From Thermomicrobium sp. CFH 73360 (GTDB taxonomy: Bacteria; Chloroflexota; Chloroflexia; Thermomicrobiales; Thermomicrobiaceae), in assembly GCF_023806465.1 (NCBI RefSeq), contig NZ_JAMSLS010000002.1, positions 682,001 through 746,000 of the forward strand: a DNA stretch of 64,000 nucleotides, written 5' to 3'. Each line of letters opens with the position of its first letter. Positions within the stretch are counted from its first letter, which is position 1. The translations under genes were made by a program, and so were the position numbers. Below the pieces are notes generated by a model, which had not been told where the DNA came from, ran no database searches, and saw only the letters and a list, made by a program, of their open reading frames with translations. Below, in pieces: positions 37,935-47,000 of the stretch.

Positions 37935-38330
37935 ATGCGACTGACACTTGCCTGGCTCCGCAATGTGGTCGTTGTGGCTCTGAGCTTTGCTCTCGCGCTC
38001 TACTTCGTTGTCGCGTTCGGACAACAGGCCTGGCGTGCCCGTCAGCTGGAAGCACAGGTGGCCGAACGGCGAGCGGCACTTGCGGAGTTGGTGGCTGAAC
38101 GCGATGCCCTGGCTCGTCAATTGAGCCAGCTTGAAGGTGATGCCTACCGGGCCTACGTCGAGCGAACGGCACGACGAGAACTCAACCTCACGTATCCAGG
38201 GGAAACTGTTCTCCTTGTGCAATGGCGGGAAGCAACACCAGCAGCGCTCGTGCCCACCCCAACTCCACTCCTAACTACCGAACCGAACTGGGTGCGTTGG
38301 TTGGAGGTCCTTCGTCTTCCGCAGCCGTGA
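37935..38330 (+). CDS. FtsB/DivIC-type septum formation initiator
   Basis: 131 residues: a short cytoplasmic tail, one transmembrane helix (VVVVALSFALALYFVVAFG), then a coiled coil (LEAQVAERRAALAELVAERD, ALARQLSQLEG) and the family ending YRAYVERTARRELNLTYPGE. This topology and the YVExxARxELxLxxPGE signature are those of FtsB/DivIC, which bridges the divisome membrane proteins FtsL and FtsQ. It starts 3 bp after the gatA stop. Confidence 0.87.
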   Translation: MRLTLAWLRNVVVVALSFALALYFVVAFGQQAWRARQLEAQVAERRAALAELVAERDALARQLSQLEGDAYRAYVERTARRELNLTYPGETVLLVQWREATPAALVPTPTPLLTTEPNWVRWLEVLRLPQP

Positions 38331-38334
38331 GACG

Positions 38335-39072
38335 TTAGGCCTCGGCGAGTGTCTCTTGCTCAAAGGCAAACGGCTGCTGCAGAACGCCATTGGCGAGCGC
38401 GAAAATCGCGGCCTGCGTGCGATCCTTGACCCCTAACTTGTCGAATAGCAGTGAGAGACGATTCTTGACCGTGCTCTCGGCCAGGCAAAGTACCTCCGCA
38501 ATTTCCTTGTTGGAGAGGCCAGAGGCAACCAGCTGCAGGAGCTGCGTCTCGCGGCGGGTCAAGCGAACGCCAGGCTGACCCTCTTGCAAGACACTCCATC
38601 GTTGGAGCTCGCGGAGCAGAAGACCACCATACCGTGCGCTCACATAGCTCTTGCCGCTCAATACCAGCCGAATTGCCTCAAGGAGTTCCTCGAGGCTCGC
38701 GTCATCTGCCACTAATCCATCTACCCCCGCTCGGGCGAGTGCGAGGACGAGTTCCCGATCACCACCGAGCCCATAGACCACCACGCGAAGTGCTCGACTT
38801 CTATCGAGCGCCAATGTCACAGGCCCGCGGCGGACAATTCGAATGAACCGCGGCAGACTCATCCCGAAGTGGCCGGAAAGCAGCAGGATCTGCGGTGGCT
38901 GCCATTCAAGCAGGCTTGCCAGCTGCGCTAGGTCTCCGGTCTCGGCGAGAACGCGGACAGCACCAGTCGATTCTAAATAGAGGCGCAGGCTCTGCCGGAC
39001 CGCTGCCTGCGGATCGGCAATACTCGCAGTCGGAAGATCGGCCCGACGCTGCACACTCGTTTGGAATGCCAT
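38335..39072 (-). CDS. LuxR/NarL-type regulator with atypical receiver domain
   Basis: 245 residues from ATG 39072, after GAGGCGGGAAACA. The N-terminal 130 residues fold like a receiver (ASIADPQAAVRQSLRLYLES, PPQILLLSGHFGMSLPRF, VVVYGLGGDRELVLALARAG, GLVADDASLEELLEAIRLVL) but the phosphoacceptor Asp position is Ser (LLLSGHFG) and only one acidic residue is left in the usual Asp pair. The C-terminus is a LuxR helix-turn-helix (LTRRETQLLQLVASGLSNKE, IAEVLCLAESTVKNRLSLLF). It probably acts without phosphorylation or senses a ligand. It is convergent with the FtsB-like gene and divergent from the sigma factor operon. Confidence 0.85.
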   Translation of the reverse strand: MAFQTSVQRRADLPTASIADPQAAVRQSLRLYLESTGAVRVLAETGDLAQLASLLEWQPPQILLLSGHFGMSLPRFIRIVRRGPVTLALDRSRALRVVVYGLGGDRELVLALARAGVDGLVADDASLEELLEAIRLVLSGKSYVSARYGGLLLRELQRWSVLQEGQPGVRLTRRETQLLQLVASGLSNKEIAEVLCLAESTVKNRLSLLFDKLGVKDRTQAAIFALANGVLQQPFAFEQETLAEA

Positions 39073-39492
39073 TGTTTCCCGCCTCACGTAACAGCTGCAA
39101 TGTTCTCTTCGGAGACACTCGGGCGTTACTCGACTATCCGGCATAGGAAATTGGGGCTATGTATGGCCGAGGCTCCAGCAGTAGCCGGCTTCCTGGCCTA
39201 CTCGATTCTCTCCCTGCCAGGTAAGTGCCTGTATTGAGGTGAACCGGTCTGTGCCGACGGAGTGGCAGAGCTCGGCCCCTTCCGGGAGCATACAACCACG
39301 ATGACCCCAAAGTCGGCCGTCAGGCGGGACTGCCCGGCTGTCCCTCTGCGAGGACTTCGCTTGGTCGTCACTGGCAGGGTTACTACCCAACTTGACAGAA
39401 CCAACGGAGCACATGGTGCCCTGACTTTTTGGTGCTCGACACAGGCAGCGATGTTCGGTACCGTTCCGGCAGGAGAGGAGCAGCAGCTGGCG

Positions 39493-40119
39493 ATGGGCAC
39501 TGGTGACCCTGACTCCACACTGGTTGCTGCAGCACGAGCCGGTGATCACGACGCCTTTGCCGAGTTGGTGCGGCGGTATCAGCGGCTGGTTTATGCTGTG
39601 AGTTATCGTCTCCTCCGTGACCAGTCCTTAGCGGAAGATGTCACCCAGGATGCGTTTCTGCGAGCGTATTTATCGCTCGATCGATTTCGTGGCACGAGCT
39701 TCCGTGCCTGGGTGCTGCGTATCGCCCACAATGCAGCACTCGATCAGCTACGATCCCTGGCTCGACACCGTCACGTGCCGTTGGAGGCTGTGCCAGAGCG
39801 ACCAGAGCCGTTCAACCCGCCAGCGTCGGTCGAGCACCAGGGGCTTGTTGCTGCTCTGGAAGCGGCGATCGCCGTATTGCCACCTGACCAGCGTGCGGTC
39901 GTGTTGCTCGCTGATGTCGAAGGGCTTCCCTACGAAGAGGTGGCCGAGGCTCTTGCCATCCCGCTCGGCACCGTTAAATCGCGGCTTGCCAGGGCGCGTA
40001 TGCGGCTCCGTGCGCTCTTGGAAGCTGATCCCCGTGCGCGGGAACTTTTAGAGTTGAGCGGACGTCTGGCTAGTGGAGAGTCTGACCCGCGCGACCTCGC
40101 GACCTGGACACAGGAGTGA
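39493..40119 (+). CDS. ECF sigma factor
   Basis: 208 residues from ATG 39493; earlier in-frame starts (39451, 39262) exist and the choice is uncertain, since the best purine run (GGAGAGGAG) lies 15 nt or more upstream. Region 2: HDAFAELVRRYQRLVYAVSY and RDQSLAEDVTQDAFLRAYLS; region 4: LPPDQRAVVLLADVEGLPYE and EVAEALAIPLGTVKSRLARA. It belongs to the extracytoplasmic function class. The anti-sigma gene follows 13 bp later, then a SIMPL-domain protein, suggesting an envelope-stress regulon. Confidence 0.92.
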   Translation: MGTGDPDSTLVAAARAGDHDAFAELVRRYQRLVYAVSYRLLRDQSLAEDVTQDAFLRAYLSLDRFRGTSFRAWVLRIAHNAALDQLRSLARHRHVPLEAVPERPEPFNPPASVEHQGLVAALEAAIAVLPPDQRAVVLLADVEGLPYEEVAEALAIPLGTVKSRLARARMRLRALLEADPRARELLELSGRLASGESDPRDLATWTQE

Positions 40120-40132
40120 GGACGGGCTCTTG

Positions 40133-40816
40133 ATGACGCGCGAGGCGCCACATCTCAATGAGGAGCAACTAGCGCTCTTGGCGAGCGAGGTGCCGAACCC
40201 GCTGGCTGAGGAGCACCTCGTATCCTGCGAGCGGTGCCGACGCCGCTGGCAACAGTATGTGGCGATTCGCGAGGCGATGCGTGCGCTGCCATCTCCGGCT
40301 CTGCCGAGGGATTTCACCTTCGTGCTGGAGCGAGGTGTTACCCCGCCATCGATACCATGGTGGTGGAGACATCGCTTCTCAATCCGTGTTGGAACGCTTT
40401 TGGCAGCAACGCTGCTGGTGATGCTCTTGTCCACCGCTCTCGTACTTCCAGGTCCTTCGGAGAAGCGCGCGCTGGAGCAGCCTGCGCCAACCGCCATCGC
40501 TGTGCTCTCGTCTCAGGAAACGCCCACCGGACCTGGTGCGGGCGGTGAAGTCTTGCCTCCGTCGGCAGCACTCGAAGGAACACCGATGGGCGAGGATACC
40601 GCGACTTCGGTGTCGGCTTTCGCTGCCCCAGCTGAAACGCCTTCCCGCGTTACCCCTGAGCATGAGCAGGAAGTGATCCAGCCAACTGGTGGCTTTTCGC
40701 GCCTTGGTCTCCTTAGCTTTACAGTCCTCCTGGGCATCATCACGCTTTTCGGTCTGATTTTCGGTTTTGCGCTCCCCATGATCCATCGCATCCGCAGCAA
40801 GAACGTTCTGCAGTAA
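40133..40816 (+). CDS. Zinc-finger-type anti-sigma factor
   Basis: 227 residues. The H-x3-C-x2-C signature EEHLVSCERCRRRW lies at residues about 26-39, as in zinc-binding anti-sigma (ZAS) proteins, and would bind the sigma factor of the preceding gene in the cytoplasm. A transmembrane helix follows at about 83-103 (TLLAATLLVMLLSTALVLP), then a Pro/Thr/Ala-rich extracytoplasmic stretch and a second helix near the C-terminus (LSFTVLLGIITLFGLIFGFA). The second helix is not usual for ZAS proteins; the C-terminal tail may be cytoplasmic. Confidence 0.82.
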   Translation: MTREAPHLNEEQLALLASEVPNPLAEEHLVSCERCRRRWQQYVAIREAMRALPSPALPRDFTFVLERGVTPPSIPWWWRHRFSIRVGTLLAATLLVMLLSTALVLPGPSEKRALEQPAPTAIAVLSSQETPTGPGAGGEVLPPSAALEGTPMGEDTATSVSAFAAPAETPSRVTPEHEQEVIQPTGGFSRLGLLSFTVLLGIITLFGLIFGFALPMIHRIRSKNVLQ

Positions 40817-40889
40817 ACGTGGGAACCAAAGAGCTCTCTCACTCGTCCACCATATGAGAGGGTCGGCCTTCTTGGAGGAGGGTTCATCG

Positions 40890-41615
40890 ATGCGACAGAG
40901 CTGGCTTGCCGGCGGTATTGCACTCGGGATGATTGCACTTCTGGGATCACTGCTCGTCGCTTTTGCCTCCATGCGGAATCCTGGTCCTGCCGCAGCACAG
41001 GAGCCAGCGACGCAGCGTGTCATTAGTGTGAATGGTGAGGGGCGTGTGTCTCTCCCACCTGACACGGCAGTCATTACGCTTGGTGCGGAACTTTTTGATC
41101 CTGACCCTTCCACTGCACAGCGTGAAGTTGAGCGGCGAATGGATGCAATCCTAGCGGTCTTTCGCCAGGCTGGGGTTCCAGACCAGAACATCACCACCGT
41201 CACCTATACCATTTGGGTCGAACGCGATTGGAACCAACCGGGCGGTCCGGTGGTCGGTTATCGAGTGACACATCTTGTGGAAGTTCGGTTCCAGCCGGTC
41301 GAGCGCGTGGGAGAAGTGCTTAGTCGATCGGTCCAAGCGGGAGCGAACACGATCCAAGGAATCTCATTCACATTGTCTAACCCCGCTACCGCGTTGCGAC
41401 AGGCGCGCGAGCTTGCAGTTCGTGATGCACGGCAGAAGGCCGAAGAGCTCGCTCAGTTGACTGGCGTTCGTCTTGGTAGTCCCCTTCGGATTTCGGAATC
41501 CTTGAGCAGCCCGCCAATTCCTGTTTCTGTCGGGCAGGGAGCAGAGGCGAGGGCTGTACCGGTCGGTGAAACGACCGTCACCGTGTCGGTCTCGATCGAC
41601 TATGCAATGCAGTAA
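40890..41615 (+). CDS. SIMPL-domain (DUF541) exported protein
   Basis: 241 residues from ATG 40890 after GGAGGAGGGTTCATCG. N-terminal signal or anchor (LAGGIALGMIALLGSLLVAF) followed by the SIMPL/DUF541 core: VISVNGEGRVSLPPDTAVIT, VPDQNITTVTYTIWVE, YRVTHLVEVRFQPVERVGEV, ARELAVRDARQKAEELAQLT and a closing VTVSVSIDYAM. Such proteins are periplasmic or surface oligomers, the E. coli member YggE being linked to oxidative stress. Placement after an ECF sigma/anti-sigma pair suggests it is a target of that sigma. A strong hairpin follows. Confidence 0.88.
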   Translation: MRQSWLAGGIALGMIALLGSLLVAFASMRNPGPAAAQEPATQRVISVNGEGRVSLPPDTAVITLGAELFDPDPSTAQREVERRMDAILAVFRQAGVPDQNITTVTYTIWVERDWNQPGGPVVGYRVTHLVEVRFQPVERVGEVLSRSVQAGANTIQGISFTLSNPATALRQARELAVRDARQKAEELAQLTGVRLGSPLRISESLSSPPIPVSVGQGAEARAVPVGETTVTVSVSIDYAMQ

Positions 41616-41638
41616 TGTTGTACAGTAGCCTTGCGGGA

Positions 41639-41663
41639 GCGAGCGTGGGAGTCCCACGCTCGC
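41639..41663 (+). terminator. Hairpin terminator after the SIMPL gene
   Basis: GCGAGCGTGGGA and TCCCACGCTCGC form a 12-bp perfect inverted repeat around a single G. It ends the sigma/anti-sigma/SIMPL operon; no clear T run follows. Confidence 0.7.
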
Positions 41664-41718
41664 ACGTGTGTCTTGCGCCTCGTGCGAACAATCTCTCATG
41701 GTCCTTGAAACGTTTGGG

Positions 41719-42654
41719 ATGTTGACTCGGCGAAGATTTCTTGCAGGCGCTGTTGTGGCCTTCATGGGAGGCTGCCAGCAGGATCGCAGCCGTCCGTTGC
41801 CGCTCGCTTCTGCGACGAGCTATCCGGGCGGTCAGCTTTTGATCGAGCCCCGCGAGCTCGCCGAGCGGCTGGGCGACCCGCACCTTCTCGTGCTCGATGC
41901 GAGCTCGCTCCGCGACTACAACACCGGACACATTCCGGGAGCGCTCCATGTCTGGTGGCAGGACACGATCGAACTGCACAACGACGTCTACGGCATGCTG
42001 GTGGGTGAGCCGCGTCGGACCACACTTCTCCGTGACATTGGCCTCCATCCAGAAGACGAGGTCGTTGTCTATGAGCGAGGGGATGGTCGTGGAGCTTGCC
42101 GCTGGCTCTGGTTTCTGCACGCTGTTGGGTTTGAACAGGTGCGCCTGCTCCACGGAGGGCTCGCCGCGTGGGAAGCCGCAGGCTACCCGACGACCCGTGC
42201 GTTGCCTCCAAGACCGTCTCCAGGAACGTTTGGCCCTTCACTCCGCTATGAGGTACTGGCGGAACTCCCTGACGTGCTAGCTGCACTCGGTGACCCTTCA
42301 GCACGTGTCGTCGACAACCGTACAACACAGGAACTCGCCGAGACGTGGCAAGGTCGTTTGCGCCGCGGGCGTATCCCTGGTGCTGTCTCGGTCCCCTGGC
42401 CGTCACTCCTGATGGGCAAGCCACCACTCGCCTTTCGCCCGCCCGAAGAACTTGCTATGCTCTACCGCTCAGCAGGGATTCTCCCTGAGCTGCGAATCCT
42501 CGTCTACGGCTTGCACAGTCCGAGTGCAGCCATTAGTTATGTCTCGCTACGGTTGCTTGGCTATCCGAATGTTCGGGTGTACGACGGATCATGGGCACAG
42601 TGGGGCGCATCAGACGAGTTGCCAATCGAGACATTGGCTGCATCGAGGCCGTGA
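41719..42654 (+). CDS. Tat-exported lipoprotein with two rhodanese domains lacking the catalytic Cys
   Basis: 311 residues from ATG 41719 (41698 is possible). The N-terminus RRRFLAGAVVAFMGGC combines a twin-arginine-like signal and a lipobox Cys. Two rhodanese domains follow: residues about 40-160 (LVLDASSLRDYNTGHIPGAL; LLHGGLAAWEAAGYP) and 185-305 (VVDNRTTQELAE; GRIPGAVSVPW; VRVYDGSWAQWG). In thiosulfate sulfurtransferases the second active loop starts with Cys (C-x-S/T-G-x-x-A); here the segment is VYGLHSPSAAISY, so the Cys is absent. The only loop Cys in the first domain is in GRGACRW. It is either a binding protein or an altered enzyme at the outer face of the membrane. Its stop overlaps the start of the next gene (GTGA). 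Confidence 0.78.
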   Translation: MLTRRRFLAGAVVAFMGGCQQDRSRPLPLASATSYPGGQLLIEPRELAERLGDPHLLVLDASSLRDYNTGHIPGALHVWWQDTIELHNDVYGMLVGEPRRTTLLRDIGLHPEDEVVVYERGDGRGACRWLWFLHAVGFEQVRLLHGGLAAWEAAGYPTTRALPPRPSPGTFGPSLRYEVLAELPDVLAALGDPSARVVDNRTTQELAETWQGRLRRGRIPGAVSVPWPSLLMGKPPLAFRPPEELAMLYRSAGILPELRILVYGLHSPSAAISYVSLRLLGYPNVRVYDGSWAQWGASDELPIETLAASRP

Positions 42655-43094
42655 TTGAGGATCCGGCTGGCTCGACAGTTCGGCACGTCTACGACCCCAC
42701 TACGGGAACCTGGCGCACCTTTCCGCACCCCTTCGCCCGTCGCGCCTGGTCTGCCAACTACGGATTTCTCGTCGGCACGTACAATCCGTCTGACGATGAC
42801 GCACTCGATGTCATCGTCCTTGCGAGTCGACCATTCGTGACCGGGACGCGTCTGCTCGTGCGCCCGGTCGGGCTTGTGCGACGACAGAACGGAGACGACA
42901 AGGTGCTCGCAGTGGCTTGCGCAGATCAGCGGTATGGAGCAATCTGTCGGCTTGCCGAGGTGCCGAGGGAGGACATTGAGCGGATCTTGGCGTGGTTTGC
43001 CGATTGGGAAGCGGTACCGGAGCTTGCTGACGAGACCGCGGCATGGGAGGCGGTCGCGCTGGCGCGGCGAAATGAGGAGGAGCACGATCAATGA
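42651..43094 (+). CDS. Divergent inorganic pyrophosphatase family protein
   Basis: 147 residues from GTG 42651, overlapping the upstream stop by four bases. It opens VIEDPAGSTVRHVYDPTTGT, aligned with the usual VxExPxGSxxKYExDxxTG, then YGFLVGTYNPSDDDALDVIVL, which contains the metal-binding signature D-D-D-x-L-D-V. The Lys of the usual K-Y-E motif is missing (RHVYD). The family hydrolyses PPi to two phosphates with Mg2+; normal length is about 170-180 residues, so this is short. Translationally coupled to galE downstream (ATGA overlap). Activity is uncertain. Confidence 0.7.
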   Translation: MIEDPAGSTVRHVYDPTTGTWRTFPHPFARRAWSANYGFLVGTYNPSDDDALDVIVLASRPFVTGTRLLVRPVGLVRRQNGDDKVLAVACADQRYGAICRLAEVPREDIERILAWFADWEAVPELADETAAWEAVALARRNEEEHDQ

Positions 43095-44080
43095 GCCGAC
43101 CGCTGACGGTCTTGGTGACCGGCGGAGCCGGCTATGTCGGATCGTTCACCGTCCGAGCGCTCCAGGACGCTGGTCATGAGGTCGTTGTATTCGACAATCT
43201 TCGTCAGGGACATCGCGCGGCCGTTCAGGCACCGCTTGTGATTGGCGAACTTGTCGATCGCGAAGCGGTTTTCGCCTGCTTTCGCCGCTGGCGATTTGAC
43301 GCTGTCCTCCATCTCGCTGCCTATACCTCAGTGCGAGAGTCTGTCGTCGATCCCAACAAGTATGTCGTTCACAACGTTGGTGGTGCCATCGTTCTCCTTG
43401 AGGCCTGCCTTACCTATGGTGTCCCGCATGTTGTCTTCTCGTCCACTTCGGAAGTCTACGGCGAGGCGCGCTATCTTCCGCTTGATGAGGAACATCCGAC
43501 CGAACCGGCAAACCCGTATGGCGCAACAAAGCTCCAGGTCGAGCACTACTTGCGTTGGTATGACACTGCCTATGGACTGCGCTCCATCAGTCTCCGGTAC
43601 TTCAACGCTGCCGGTGCGGCGCTGGATGGTTCCATGGGTGAAGACCACCGTCCTGAAGAGCACCTGATTCCGAATGCCATCCGCGGTGCACTCGGTCTCC
43701 AACCCTTCCGGCTGACCTCGCCACCGGTGGAGACGCCCGATGGGACGACGATCCGAGACTACGTGCACGTTCTCGACTTGGCGGAGGCACACCTGTTGGC
43801 GCTGGAGGCGCTGCGGCGTGGCCACCCCACTGATGTCATCAACCTCGGAAGTGGCGTTGGCTATTCGACTCGCCAGATTGTGGAGCTCGTGCAGGAGATT
43901 ACTGGCGTGCGCTTCCCGATCGAGCGAGGAGAGCCGCGTCCTGGTGAGCCACCAGTGAAGTACGCGAGCTATACCAAGGCAGCACGTGTCCTCGGTTGGC
44001 GTCCGCGTTACGGGATTGAAGAGATTATCGCTTCGGCTGTCGCCTGGCACAGCCGCTTTCCGCACGGTTATCCCGACTGA
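43091..44080 (+). CDS. galE: UDP-glucose 4-epimerase
   Basis: 329 residues. NAD-binding VLVTGGAGYVGSFTVRALQD, HLAAYTSVRESVVDPNKYVV, the catalytic SSTSEVYGEA with Tyr-x3-Lys in NPYGATKLQVEHYL, LRYFNAAGAALDGSMGEDH and TIRDYVHVLDLAEAHLLALE identify an extended SDR of the GalE type. It interconverts UDP-glucose and UDP-galactose. Starts inside the 3' end of the pyrophosphatase-like gene and ends 12 bp before smc, so it is part of one coupled transcript. Confidence 0.95.
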   Translation: MSRPLTVLVTGGAGYVGSFTVRALQDAGHEVVVFDNLRQGHRAAVQAPLVIGELVDREAVFACFRRWRFDAVLHLAAYTSVRESVVDPNKYVVHNVGGAIVLLEACLTYGVPHVVFSSTSEVYGEARYLPLDEEHPTEPANPYGATKLQVEHYLRWYDTAYGLRSISLRYFNAAGAALDGSMGEDHRPEEHLIPNAIRGALGLQPFRLTSPPVETPDGTTIRDYVHVLDLAEAHLLALEALRRGHPTDVINLGSGVGYSTRQIVELVQEITGVRFPIERGEPRPGEPPVKYASYTKAARVLGWRPRYGIEEIIASAVAWHSRFPHGYPD

Positions 44081-44092
44081 CCGGGTGCGCAG

Positions 44093-47000
44093 ATGGGTAT
44101 CCGTCTCACACGTCTCACCGTCCTTGGTTTTAAGAGCTTCGCTGACCCTGTTGAGCTCGTCTTCGACCACGGTATCACCGCGATCGTGGGTCCCAATGGC
44201 TCGGGGAAGTCGAACCTGGCAGATGCCATCGCGTGGGTACTCGGCGAGCAGAGCGGCGCAGCGATGCGGAGTCGCCGTGCCGAGGACGTCATCTTCGCCG
44301 GCGGCCCCGGACGCGCGGCGCTCGGTATGGCTGAAGTAACGTTAGTCCTTGAGCAGGACGGGGAAGAGCTCGGACTTCCTTTCCACGAGGTCAGTCTGAC
44401 TCGGCGTGTCTTTCGCGATGGCGAGAACCAGTATCTGATCAACGGTGCTCGGGCGCGTCTCCGCGATGTGGCTCAGATCGCCGCTGCCCTTCGGGCCGAG
44501 TGGGTCATCGTCCGTCAGGGTGCCGTCGATCACGTGCTCGACCAGCGTCCCAGCGAACGTCGCGATTTCTTGGAGCATGCAGCTGGACTGGCGACTTTGC
44601 GTCTGCGTCAAACCGAGGCACGCCAACGATTGGCTGAGGCCGAGCAGCACGCGCAACGCTTGGAAGACCTTTTACGGGAACTCGAACCGCACATTGCGAC
44701 GCTCGCCGAGGCAGCTGAGCGTGCACGCGAAGCGCTGACCGTGCGCGAGGCGCTCCGAGAGACGACGCTGCATCTTTTTGCTGCACGCTGGCGGCGCGCC
44801 CGTGACGAGAACGAACGTGCACGCTGTCGTGCTGCGGAGTATGAGCGTGCTTATGAAGATGCGGTTGGAACGGTACGACAGGCGCGGGAATCACTGGAGC
44901 GCGAAGAAAATGAACACCGTGCCCTCGCCGCGCAGCGTGAGCTGCTGGTCGAGCGCCGACGAGTTCTGGTGCGTGACGCTCAGTTCGCGGCGCACCGGGC
45001 TCACGTGGCACGAGAACGTGCTGCAGTGCTCATGCGACAACTCGACTCACTTGACCGTGACGCGGCCAGCACTCACCATGAGGCTGTTGCTCTGCAACAG
45101 GAGCTCGAGCGCGTCGCAACCCTGCACGCTACGACAACGAACCAACTCGCTGCAGTAGAGTCGGCGCTTCAGCGAGCCGAAGCTGCTGCAGCCGAACGCG
45201 CAAGCCGCGCTGCACAGCTTCGCCGTGACCTCGAAGAGCTTGAGCGTCAGCTCACCCAGTGCGAGCGTGAACGCCAGCGCCTCGCGCGTGCGCGCGCGAC
45301 ATTGGCTGCAACGACGGAGGCACGACGTCAGGAACTTGCGCAGCTGCATGCTCTTGCGGTCGAGCGGGCTCGGGAGCGTGCTGCTGCAGAACGCGAGCTG
45401 GTGACGCTCACGGCACGCGAGGCTGAACTGGCCGAACAGCTCACCGAGGCAAAGCTTGAGGCCGAGCACTGTTCCGCGTTGCTGCGGCGAACGGGCTCGA
45501 AGCTGGAGCGCCAAGTGCACGTCGTGCGTGAACTGGAGCGTGAGCTGATCTTGGCGCGCGCACGTCTCGACGCGTTGTCTCGAGCACTCGAAGGCGAGCT
45601 TATAGCCGGTGCGACGCGAGCCGTGCTCGCCGCAGCGCATCGTGGCCAGCTGAGTGGTGTCCTCGGGACGCTTGGTGCACTCATCGATGTTCCACCGGAA
45701 CTCGAGCTTGCGGTCGAGGCTGCGCTCGGTGGGCACCTCCATGATGTCGTGGTAGAACGCTGGACCGATGCGGAGGCAGCCATTGCCTTTCTCAAAGAAC
45801 ACCGTGCTGGCCGGGTGACTTTCCATCCCCTCGACAGTGTCCGCACTTTTCCGCCGACCCGACTGCCGCTCGCCATAGGTGGACCTGGTGTCATCGGGGT
45901 GGCAGCGGAACTCGTGTCCGCTTCTCCAGCACTGCGCCCTGTCGTGCAGTCCTTGCTTGGGCGGGTCCTCGTTGTCACTGACCTCGCCACAACCCGGCGC
46001 TTGCTCCCGCAGCTTCCTCCTGGCTGGGTGATCGTGACGCGGGAGGGTGAACTTGCTCGTCCAAGCGGCTCCGTCACCGGTGGAGCAGCAAAGTCCCGAG
46101 AGCGAGGGGTTCTGTCTCTGGCTCGGGAACGCCGCGAACTCGCCGCTCGGTCAGAGCGTCTAGAGCAGCTGGTGGCTCAAGGGCGACAGGAGCTCGAGTC
46201 CACGCGCGTCGAGTACGAGCAGGCGCGAATAACGGCGGACGAGGCGCAGCGCAAACTGCGTGCGCTCGAGACAACCCATGCCGAACTCCTCGCAGAGCGG
46301 CAGCGGGCAGAACGAGCGTTGACGATGCTCGTCGAAACGCAAGCCCGTGAGACACAGGCCATCGCGCATCTCGAGCGTCTTCTTACCGAGGCAGAAGAGC
46401 AAGAACGAGCGCTCGCTGCCCAAGAGGCAGAATGGGAGTCAACGCAGCACAAGATCGAGGAGCAGCGGACGCAACTCGTCGATGAACTGGCTGCGCTCGA
46501 GCGAGTTGATCCGGAGCGAGAACGATTAGCTGCTCGTGTCGCCGTCCTGCGTGAGCGTACTCATGCCCTCGAACGGGAACGAGCTCAGTTTGAACGTCAG
46601 TTCGAACTCCTTCAACAGCGGGCCGCAGAGTTGGCGAGTCGCCGGGCGCAACTGGTTGCTGACACTGAGCGGGCACTCGCAGAGGCTGAAGGAGCCGAGT
46701 CTGAAGCCGCGTCACTTTCTGCAGCGGTTTCGGAACTCGAACGAGAGGAAGTGGCTCTCGCCACGGCGCTCGAGGAACGGGCGCGTTGTCTCAGCGCTGC
46801 TCGCAGCGCGCTGGCAACGGCCGAGGAGCATCTGCGACAGACAGAACGGGAGCGAGCTGCGGTGCGGGCCGCGCTGGAACGTGCCGAAGAGCTCCAGCGG
46901 GCAGTGCTGGAGAGTGCGGCTTGGGAACTCAGCGGTGCCCAAGAGTTCCAGTGGGTGTCGGAGACGTTGGCTCAGTTGGCCGACCAGGTCAGCGAGCCGC

